From: Flagellimonas allohymeniacidonis
GTDB lineage: Bacteria > Bacteroidota > Bacteroidia > Flavobacteriales > Flavobacteriaceae
DNA: 64,000 nt
NCBI RefSeq assembly: GCF_004296335.1
Contig: NZ_SGIU01000001.1
Location: 62,001-126,000, forward strand
Direction: 5' to 3'
In this document: positions 57,011 through 64,000 of the stretch, in pieces
How positions within the stretch are numbered: the stretch's first letter is position 1
How the letters are laid out: the number at the start of each line of letters is the position of its first letter
Notes under the pieces: model-generated
What the model saw: only the letters and a program-made list of their open reading frames with translations
Databases searched by the model: none
What the model was told of the DNA's origin: nothing
Position numbers and translations under genes: made by a program

Positions 57011-57429
57011 TTTTTATTTTTCTTCTTTTTGCTGTTTTTTAGACGCTTTTTTATCCAAGTGAGTGCATTGTCAAACTCGATAAAGAACTCCATGTTCTTT
57101 TTGTAGAAAAGCTTTTCTATTTTGAAATTGTGCATGTCAATTTCTTTTTTGGAAACGATGGCAAAAGCCTTTAGGTTTTCCATCCCACGCAAATAATTGT
57201 AGATGGTGGGATCTACCGCATAGGAATTCTTTCTCAGGCTGATGTAGCCGAAGTTTTTCTCCCTAAAGTGTATTTCTGAAATCCCGATGATCTGGTAGGC
57301 TCGCTCAAGTGTAAGCGTAGTGCCCTCATCGAAAGTGGAAACCATATAGTCATCATAGACTTGTACGGTTCCAATGTCCAACTGATACTCACGTACCACG
57401 ATGGCATTTTTCCTATACGCAATTCTCAT
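57007..57429 (-). CDS. Hypothetical protein, STAS-like, 140 aa
   Basis: A 140-residue cytoplasmic protein with an alternating strand-helix pattern (YQLDIGTVQVYDDYMVSTFDEGTTLTLERAYQIIGISEIHF, NLKAFAIVSKKEIDMHNFKIEKLFYKKNMEFFIEFDNALTWIKKRLK). It ends in a basic tail (KNSKKKKNKN). It looks like the SpoIIAA/STAS-like proteins common in Flavobacteriia, but I cannot name its family. It lies downstream of clpC's end in the opposite direction of nnr and overlaps the nnr stop by four bases. Confidence 0.6.
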   Translation of the reverse strand: MRIAYRKNAIVVREYQLDIGTVQVYDDYMVSTFDEGTTLTLERAYQIIGISEIHFREKNFGYISLRKNSYAVDPTIYNYLRGMENLKAFAIVSKKEIDMHNFKIEKLFYKKNMEFFIEFDNALTWIKKRLKNSKKKKNKN

Positions 57430-57547
57430 TCCCCGAAATTATAGTGTCTCATTACGAATGTATGTGCAAACGGCATTCACCAGAAAAAATATAGATTAAC
57501 AGCGTAAATATCGTTTGTACGGTAGTTTTTGGGCTGGGCGCAAAAAA

Positions 57548-57567
57548 AAGCCGGCATTCACCGGCTT
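57548..57567 (-). terminator. Terminator after clpC
   Basis: AAGCCGG (57548-57554) pairs with CCGGCTT (57561-57567). On the minus strand eight T follow. It sits 22 bases past the clpC stop. Confidence 0.88.
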
Positions 57568-57588
57568 ATATAAATTCGCTAAGAAATT

Positions 57589-60144
57589 CTATTGTTCCGT
57601 TTTGGGAGATTTTTCAGGTTTTTGGATTTTGATGGTGAGTTCATCTTTTTTCTCATCCAAGTCCATAAAAATACTGTCGCCTTCCTCCAATTTGGAGTTT
57701 ACGATTTCCTCGGCCAGGGTGTCCTCAATATATTTTTGGATGGCCCTTTTCAATGGTCGTGCCCCATATTGCTTATCGAAACCTTTTTCGGCAATATAAT
57801 CCTTGGCCTTTTCAGAAAGGCTCAGGTCATAACCAATATCCTTGATTCGATTGAACAACTTATCCAATTCGATATCAATGATTTTATGGATATCCTCGCG
57901 CTCTAAAGAATTAAAGACAACAACGTCATCTATTCTGTTGAGGAATTCGGGAGCAAACGCTTTTTTTAGTGCATTTTCAATCACACTTTTTTGATGACTA
58001 TCGGCCTGGGCTTTTTTCGCAGCGGTTCCGAAGCCGACACCCTGCCCAAAGTCTTTTATTTGGCGGGCCCCAATATTGGAAGTCATGATGATTATGGTGT
58101 TCCTAAAATCAATTTTTCTACCTAAACTATCCGTTAGGTAACCATCGTCCAATACTTGCAACAGCATATTGAACACATCGGGATGGGCTTTTTCGACCTC
58201 ATCCAGCAAGATTACGGAATAGGGCTTTCTTCTAACCTTTTCGGTCAGTTGTCCACCTTCTTCATATCCTACATAACCCGGAGGTGCCCCAACCAACCTT
58301 GAGATGGCAAACTTTTCCATGTATTCGCTCATATCGATTCGGATAAGTGCATCCTCGGAATCGAAAAGCTCTTTGGCCAATATTTTGGCCAATTGGGTCT
58401 TACCAACACCGGTTTGTCCCAAGAAAATGAAAGAGCCAATAGGTTTATTAGGGTCTTTTAGACCTGCCCTATTTCGTTGAATGGCCTTGGCCACTTTGGA
58501 CACGGCTTCATCTTGCCCAATGACAAACCCTTTAATTAAATCGGGCAATTCAGCAAGTTTGTTGCTTTCCGTTTGCGCTATTCTATTAACAGGGATTCCA
58601 CTCATCATGGAAACCACATCGGCCACATTATCCTCGCTTACGGTTTCACGGTGCATTTTACTTTCCTCTTCCCATCTTTCCTGGGCGGTCATTAACTCTT
58701 TTTCAAGACGCTTTTCATCATCCCGAAGCTTGGCAGCTTCCTCGTATTTCTGCTTTTTGACCACGCTGTTCTTAAGCTCGCGAACTTCTTCCAATTGGGT
58801 TTCAAGCTCCAAGATTTGCTTGGGTACATCCATATTCACAATATGCACCCTTGACCCAGCTTCATCCAAGGCATCAATGGCCTTGTCTGGAAGGAATCGG
58901 TCGGTCATATATCGATTGGTAAGTTTTACACAGGCTAAAATGGCCTCGTCTGTATAGTTCACATTGTGGTGATCCTCATACTTACCTTTAATATTCATAA
59001 GAATTTCGATGGTTTCCTCAACTGTGGTTGGTTCTACCATCACCTTTTGGAAACGACGCTCCAATGCACCATCTTTCTCGATGTATTGGCGATATTCATC
59101 CAAGGTGGTTGCTCCAATACATTGAATCTCACCCCGGGCCAATGCCGGTTTGAACATATTGGAGGCATCCAAACTTCCTGTGGCGCCTCCGGCGCCGACA
59201 ATGGTATGAATCTCATCAATGAACAAAATGATATCGTCATTTTTCTCAAGCTCGTTCATCACCGCCTTCATCCGCTCTTCAAACTGGCCACGATATTTGG
59301 TTCCTGCCACAAGTGAGGCAAGGTCTAAAGTAACCACACGTTTGTTGTACAGAATTCTTGAGACTTTCTTATTGATGATTCGTAAGGCCAACCCTTCAGC
59401 AATGGCACTTTTACCCACTCCCGGTTCTCCAATAAGCAAGGGATTGTTCTTTTTTCTTCTACTCAAAATTTGGGATACCCGCTCAATCTCTTTTTCTCTA
59501 CCTACAACAGGGTCCAATTTATTTTCTTCCGCCAAACGGGTTAGGTCACGGCCAAAATTGTCAAGGACCGGGGTCTTGGATTTTTTACTTCCCTTTTGGG
59601 AAGAGCTTGAGCCAAAACCACTGTCCTTCGTATCCCCGGCATCTTCGGGATCACTTGGGAAAGACTCCGAACGCGGAGTATCCAAATAATCATCATCGCT
59701 GGTAATCATCGATTTGAATTGTTCTTTTACATTATCGTAATCCACTTTTAGCTTATGCAATAGCTTAGTTGTCGGGTCGTTTTCATTTCTGAGAATGCAC
59801 AACAATAGATGGGCTGTATTTATAGAAGAGCTCTGAAACAACTTCGCTTCTAAAAAAGTGGTCTTCAGTGCACGTTCTGCTTGTCTTGTAAGGTGTAGGT
59901 TCTTTTTGTCTTTTTGGGTGGTGCCTGTATTTGGATTAGCCGGACTTAGAATTTCCACTTTTCTTCTCAAATGGTCCAAATCCACATCAAGGGCATCCAA
60001 AATATTAATGGCTTTGCCATTTCCATCGCGCAAAAGACCAAGCATTAAATGTTCCGTTCCAATAAAATCATGCCCTAACCTGAGGGCCTCCTCCTTACTA
60101 TATGCTATAACGTCTTTTACTCTAGGGGAAAAATTATCATCCAT
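57589..60144 (-). CDS. clpC: ATP-dependent Clp protease ATP-binding subunit ClpC
   Basis: ClpC unfolds proteins for ClpP. The 851-residue protein has the N-domain double repeat (VIAYSKEEALRLGHDFIGTEHLMLGLLR; SSINTAHLLLCILRN), AAA-1 with GEPGVGKSAIAEG and DEIHTIVGAG, a UVR-containing middle domain (ELKNSVVKKQKYEEAAKLRDDEKRL), and AAA-2 with GQTGVGKTQLAKIL, DEVEKAHPDVF and the sensor region. The UVR motif separates it from ClpA and ClpB. No mcsB or ctsR genes are adjacent, so its regulation differs from Firmicutes. It is divergent from gyrA. Confidence 0.96.
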   Translation of the reverse strand: MDDNFSPRVKDVIAYSKEEALRLGHDFIGTEHLMLGLLRDGNGKAINILDALDVDLDHLRRKVEILSPANPNTGTTQKDKKNLHLTRQAERALKTTFLEAKLFQSSSINTAHLLLCILRNENDPTTKLLHKLKVDYDNVKEQFKSMITSDDDYLDTPRSESFPSDPEDAGDTKDSGFGSSSSQKGSKKSKTPVLDNFGRDLTRLAEENKLDPVVGREKEIERVSQILSRRKKNNPLLIGEPGVGKSAIAEGLALRIINKKVSRILYNKRVVTLDLASLVAGTKYRGQFEERMKAVMNELEKNDDIILFIDEIHTIVGAGGATGSLDASNMFKPALARGEIQCIGATTLDEYRQYIEKDGALERRFQKVMVEPTTVEETIEILMNIKGKYEDHHNVNYTDEAILACVKLTNRYMTDRFLPDKAIDALDEAGSRVHIVNMDVPKQILELETQLEEVRELKNSVVKKQKYEEAAKLRDDEKRLEKELMTAQERWEEESKMHRETVSEDNVADVVSMMSGIPVNRIAQTESNKLAELPDLIKGFVIGQDEAVSKVAKAIQRNRAGLKDPNKPIGSFIFLGQTGVGKTQLAKILAKELFDSEDALIRIDMSEYMEKFAISRLVGAPPGYVGYEEGGQLTEKVRRKPYSVILLDEVEKAHPDVFNMLLQVLDDGYLTDSLGRKIDFRNTIIIMTSNIGARQIKDFGQGVGFGTAAKKAQADSHQKSVIENALKKAFAPEFLNRIDDVVVFNSLEREDIHKIIDIELDKLFNRIKDIGYDLSLSEKAKDYIAEKGFDKQYGARPLKRAIQKYIEDTLAEEIVNSKLEEGDSIFMDLDEKKDELTIKIQKPEKSPKTEQ

Positions 60145-60337
60145 ACGCTACCTTATTCAGCATTTAAAATTAATAAATCTATCCTTACGGTGTCCAAATA
60201 CCGTACCCATATTCGATAAATATGAATTAAAAGTCGAAATAAAGCATCAATCCTCTATAGTTTAACATAGTTTTTAAACCATTTACCGCACCCTTATGGT
60301 GTTGATAATTTTTTTAATAAAGTACTTGCCTATTGTA

Positions 60338-60365
60338 TTGAAAGGGTCGATTTTCCGTATATTGC
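60338..60365 (+). promoter_or_regulatory. Candidate promoter for gyrA
   Basis: TTG (60338-60340) and TATATTGC (60358-60365) are 17 bases apart, a partial match to the Bacteroidota consensus. The remaining 260 bases between clpC and gyrA show nothing else recognised. Confidence 0.3.
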
Positions 60366-60404
60366 CACGATGTTTTAACCTGTAAAAAGCAATAAGATTT
60401 TAGC

Positions 60405-62936
60405 ATGGCGGAAGGAGAAAAGTTAATTCCTATCAACATTGAGGATGAGATGAAATCTGCCTACATTGATTACTCAATGTCGGTCATTGTGTCACGTGCT
60501 CTGCCAGATGTCAGAGACGGACTAAAACCTGTTCACAGACGTGTGTTGTATGGCATGCATGAACTGGGCGTTCGGTCTACAAGTGCCCATAAGAAATCTG
60601 CACGTATTGTAGGGGAGGTTTTGGGTAAGTACCACCCGCATGGGGACACCTCCGTTTACGACACTATGGTGCGTATGGCCCAGGAATGGAGTTTAAGGTA
60701 CATGCTCATCGATGGCCAAGGAAACTTTGGTTCGGTGGATGGCGATAGTCCAGCGGCAATGCGTTATACGGAGGCACGAATGCGTAAAATTGCTGATGAA
60801 ATGTTGGCGGACATCGATAAGGATACCGTTGACCATCAGTTAAACTTTGATGATTCACTTGAAGAACCTACCGTTCTTCCTACCCGTGTTCCCAATCTTT
60901 TAGTGAACGGGGCTTCTGGTATTGCTGTGGGTATGGCAACCAACATGCCGCCGCACAATCTTTCAGAGGTTGTGGATGGTACCGTGGCTTACATTGAGAA
61001 CAACGATATCGATATTGATGAGTTGATGACCCATGTTAAGGCCCCGGATTTCCCTACAGGAGGAATCATTTATGGCTATGATGGCGTAAAGGAAGCTTTT
61101 CATACCGGTAGGGGACGTGTGGTGATGAGGGCCAAGGCCACTTTTGAAGAAGTGCAGGGTCGCGAATGCATTATTGTTACTGAAATACCATATCAGGTCA
61201 ACAAGGCGGACATGATTAAAAAGACCGCCGACCTCATCAATGATAAGAAGGTTGAAGGCATCTCCACCATTAGAGATGAATCTGACCGAAAGGGAATGCG
61301 CATAGTCTATATTCTGAAGCGGGATGCCATTCCAAATATCGTATTAAACACACTTTATAAATACACGGCACTTCAATCCTCCTTCAGTGTCAACAACATT
61401 GCCTTGGTAAATGGAAGGCCAAAGCTTCTCAACCTAAAGGAAATTATTGGCCATTTTGTGGACCACCGGCATGAGGTAGTAGTCCGCAGGACGAAATTTG
61501 AACTGAAAAAGGCGGAGGACCGTGCCCACATATTGGAGGGGCTCATTATTGCTTCTGACAACATTGACGAGGTTATCGAGATTATTAGAGCTTCTTCAAA
61601 TGTTGATGAGGCCCGGAGCAATTTGATGGAACGCTTCAAATTAACTGAGGTGCAGGCCAAGGCCATTGTGGAAATGCGATTGCGACAGCTAACCGGCCTT
61701 GAACAAGACAAGCTTCGTGAAGAGTATGACGAATTGAAAAAGACCATTGAGGATCTAAAGGATATTTTGGCCAAAAAAGAACGCCGAATGGAGATCATCA
61801 AAGAGGAGCTTCAAGAAGTAAAAGACAAGTATGGTGACGCTAGAAGGTCTGAGATCAATTTTGCTGGCGGAGATTTGAGCATAGAGGATATGATTCCAGA
61901 TGAGCAGGTGGTCATAACCATCTCGCATGCGGGATACATCAAAAGAACTTCGCTTTCAGAGTACAAAACCCAGAACAGGGGCGGGGTAGGACAAAAAGCC
62001 TCCTCGACCCGTAATGAGGATTTCTTGGAACACCTTTTCGTGGGAACAAACCATCAGTATATGTTGTTCTTCACCCAAAAAGGAAAATGTTTCTGGATGC
62101 GGGTCTATGAAATTCCCGAGGGCAGTAGAACATCCAAAGGAAGGGCCATCCAGAATCTTATCAACATTGCACAGGATGACAAGGTTAAAGCCTTTATATG
62201 TACCCGTGATCTTAAGGATGAGGATTATGTGAACAACCATTATGTAATCATGGCAACCAAAAAGGGCACGGTGAAGAAGACCTCTTTGGAACAGTATTCC
62301 CGACCTAGACAAAATGGAATCAACGCCATCAATATACGAGAGGAGGATGAGCTGCTCGAGGCCAAGTTGACCACTGGAACAAGTCAAATATTACTTGGGC
62401 TAAAATCGGGTAAGGCGATACGATTTGAAGAGAGTAAGACCCGTCCTATGGGTAGAAATGCCTCAGGGGTACGAGGAATTACCCTAGCCAGTGAGGAAGA
62501 TGAGGTTATCGGTATGGTTTCGGTCCATAACTTTGAGGACGATATTCTGGTGGTCTCAGAGAATGGTTATGGTAAACGAAGTACAATTGATGATTATCGA
62601 ATTACAAACCGAGGAGGGAAAGGAGTTAAGACCATTTCCATAACTGATAAGACCGGTGGATTAGTGGCGATAAAGAACGTTTCTGATTCTGATGATTTGA
62701 TGATTATCAATAAATCGGGAATTGCCATTCGAATGAGCGTCGAGGATTTGAGAGTTATGGGAAGAGCTACCCAAGGCGTAAAGGTCATTAACCTAAAAGG
62801 AAATGATTCTATTGCTGCGGTGGCCAAAGTCATGAAAGACGAAGATGCTGTGGATGAGACAGATATCAGGAATATTGAGGTGAACGGTGAAGATGGTACG
62901 GATTTTGAATCCCCTGAGGGTGAAACAAAAGAATAA
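60405..62936 (+). CDS. gyrA: DNA gyrase subunit A
   Basis: GyrA cuts and rejoins DNA in the supercoiling tetramer. The 843-residue protein shows [37 protein letters not shown] start (read in parts), [19 protein letters not shown] (quinolone-determining region; Thr and Ser at the positions of E. coli Ser83 and Ala84), catalytic Tyr in [10 protein letters not shown], the coiled-coil region about 430-490, and a C-terminal beta-pinwheel with the GyrA-box-like [10 protein letters not shown]. It is followed by a TPR gene after 30 bases. Confidence 0.97.
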   Translation: MAEGEKLIPINIEDEMKSAYIDYSMSVIVSRALPDVRDGLKPVHRRVLYGMHELGVRSTSAHKKSARIVGEVLGKYHPHGDTSVYDTMVRMAQEWSLRYMLIDGQGNFGSVDGDSPAAMRYTEARMRKIADEMLADIDKDTVDHQLNFDDSLEEPTVLPTRVPNLLVNGASGIAVGMATNMPPHNLSEVVDGTVAYIENNDIDIDELMTHVKAPDFPTGGIIYGYDGVKEAFHTGRGRVVMRAKATFEEVQGRECIIVTEIPYQVNKADMIKKTADLINDKKVEGISTIRDESDRKGMRIVYILKRDAIPNIVLNTLYKYTALQSSFSVNNIALVNGRPKLLNLKEIIGHFVDHRHEVVVRRTKFELKKAEDRAHILEGLIIASDNIDEVIEIIRASSNVDEARSNLMERFKLTEVQAKAIVEMRLRQLTGLEQDKLREEYDELKKTIEDLKDILAKKERRMEIIKEELQEVKDKYGDARRSEINFAGGDLSIEDMIPDEQVVITISHAGYIKRTSLSEYKTQNRGGVGQKASSTRNEDFLEHLFVGTNHQYMLFFTQKGKCFWMRVYEIPEGSRTSKGRAIQNLINIAQDDKVKAFICTRDLKDEDYVNNHYVIMATKKGTVKKTSLEQYSRPRQNGINAINIREEDELLEAKLTTGTSQILLGLKSGKAIRFEESKTRPMGRNASGVRGITLASEEDEVIGMVSVHNFEDDILVVSENGYGKRSTIDDYRITNRGGKGVKTISITDKTGGLVAIKNVSDSDDLMIINKSGIAIRMSVEDLRVMGRATQGVKVINLKGNDSIAAVAKVMKDEDAVDETDIRNIEVNGEDGTDFESPEGETKE

Positions 62937-62966
62937 TCAGTAAACACTAATATTAATTGCACTACA

Positions 62967-64000
62967 ATGAAGACTAAAGTTTTATTATTAATCGCTATAG
63001 GAATATCCGCAATTGGATTTTCCCAGAAGAGTGAAATCAAGGCGGCAGAAAAGGCGCTGAAGAGTGGGGATGCCGCTTCTGCGAAGGCAGCTTTGGATGG
63101 AGCCGCTTCGTTAATTGATGGCGCCGATGCAAGAACCCAGGCGCAGTATTATGCGGTAAGCGGAAACGTTTATTATGATATGGCCAAAAAGGGAGATACC
63201 GAGGCATTTCAACCTGCAATTGACGCTTACAATAAAGTAATAGCTATTGAAGAAGCCGGTGGTAAGGAAAAATATACTACGGTGGCAGCCCAACAACTAT
63301 CACAAATGACAGCCGACTTGGTAAATGCGGCTGTAGAGGATAACAATAACAAGAAGTTTGATGATGCAGCTGAAAAGTTGTATTTAGGCTACAAGTTAAG
63401 TCCAAAAGATACGATTTATCTCTACTACGCGGCAAGCAGCGCTGTAAACGGTCAGAACTACGACAAGGCCTTGGAGTACTACCACGAACTGAAAGATATA
63501 GGTTACGATGGGAGCGGTGTAAAATACAGCGCCGTTAATATAAGCAGTGGTGAAGTAGAGGAAATGGACAAGAATACCCGCGACCTTTATGTAAAGGCAG
63601 GTACACATAACGATCCTAAAGAAGAAAGAACACCGTCCAAAAAGCCGGAGGTGGTTAAAAACATTGCCTTAATTTATCAACAACTTGGTCAAAACGACAA
63701 GGCACTTGCAGCCTATGCAGATGCCCGTGCGGTAGATCCAGATGACGTTAATTTGGTACTTGGCGAGGCCAATTTACATTATGCGATAGGGGATAAGGAT
63801 AAGTTCAAGGAATTGATGTCCATTGCTTCTAACATGGCTCCTGATAACCCAGATTTATTGTATAACATTGGTGTTATCAATATGGAGCAAGGGAATATGG
63901 AAGATGCCAGGGCAGCTTATAGAAAAGCTTTGGAGGTCGACCCCGGTTATATCAATGCGCTGCTGAACCTATCTACCACTTATGTGAATGAAGGTAACGG
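62967..64000 (+). CDS. Secreted tetratricopeptide-repeat protein, N-terminal part
   Basis: An open frame begins with ATG at 62967, 30 bases after gyrA, and runs off the right edge with no stop (at least 344 residues). It has a signal peptide (MKTKVLLLIAIGISAIGFSQ) and repeated TPR-like helix pairs: AEKALKSGDAASAKAALDGAA, QNYDKALEYYHELKDIGY, KNIALIYQQLGQNDKALAAYADARAVDPDD, LYNIGVINMEQGNMEDARAAYRKALEVDPGYINALLNLS. It is probably a periplasmic or outer-membrane scaffold; co-transcription with gyrA is likely. Function is unknown. Confidence 0.85.
   Translation, partial: MKTKVLLLIAIGISAIGFSQKSEIKAAEKALKSGDAASAKAALDGAASLIDGADARTQAQYYAVSGNVYYDMAKKGDTEAFQPAIDAYNKVIAIEEAGGKEKYTTVAAQQLSQMTADLVNAAVEDNNNKKFDDAAEKLYLGYKLSPKDTIYLYYAASSAVNGQNYDKALEYYHELKDIGYDGSGVKYSAVNISSGEVEEMDKNTRDLYVKAGTHNDPKEERTPSKKPEVVKNIALIYQQLGQNDKALAAYADARAVDPDDVNLVLGEANLHYAIGDKDKFKELMSIASNMAPDNPDLLYNIGVINMEQGNMEDARAAYRKALEVDPGYINALLNLSTTYVNEGN

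Noticed and set aside
1..64000. tRNA genes, CRISPR arrays, prophage or transposase genes
   Set aside because: None was recognised in any gap or coding region; the gaps are short and explained by promoters, terminators and rnpB.

Overview
The window looks like a chromosomal core segment from a marine-type Flavobacteriaceae (Bacteroidota). The evidence is seen directly: promoters of the TTTG-N19-TAnnTTTG type (upstream of rpsA, yebC and others), no Shine-Dalgarno sequences before most genes, several families typical of the phylum (DUF3822, DUF4126, DUF6249, head-GIN/DUF2807), and lipoproteins with short lipoboxes. Assignment to a genus (Allomuricauda or Robiginitalea-like) would be a guess. I see no tRNA, rRNA operon, CRISPR array, prophage or intact insertion sequence. 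The only stretch over 300 bases without a protein gene is 36622-37028, which holds the RNase P RNA.

Layout. 1-6.5 kb: outer-membrane proteins, aroQ, a PQQ-type sugar dehydrogenase lipoprotein, lpdA, two methionine sulfoxide reductases B and a collagen-like lipoprotein. 6.6-14.6 kb: an alpha-glucan block (GlgE maltosyltransferase, maltokinase, branching enzyme GlgB, GH31 glucosidase). 14.6-20 kb: M48 protease, UMF1 transporter, and an ECF sigma factor operon ending in two beta-solenoid-like secreted proteins. 20-25 kb: lon, cmk, then a secreted aspartoacylase-like gene that looks like a lone integron-type cassette, and a Kbp/LysM protein. 25-34 kb: rpsA, pyrR-pyrB-rnz, pdxH, and a polyphosphate group (sixA-like, ppk1, ppx). 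34-42 kb: miaE, dnaX, rnpB, a second ECF sigma operon, rsmD/DUF3822 and a small helicase. 42-46 kb: kdsB with a KdnB-like oxidase, pointing to modified Kdo in the LPS. 46.5-57 kb: yebC, pcd, glsA, gcvT, the thrABC operon with a threonine leader peptide, and nnr. 57-64 kb: clpC, gyrA and the start of a TPR protein.

The most rewarding signals are regulatory. (1) A 16-codon leader peptide with four consecutive Thr codons sits inside a terminator-like hairpin before thrA. (2) dnaX carries an A10 run forming an in-phase A AAA AAG heptamer, with a TGA in the -1 frame two codons later, as in the E. coli tau/gamma switch. (3) Near-identical TGTAACC-N16-CGTC elements face away from each other between an ECF sigma gene and its neighbour. 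(4) A 97-base attC-like inverted repeat follows the aspartoacylase-like gene.
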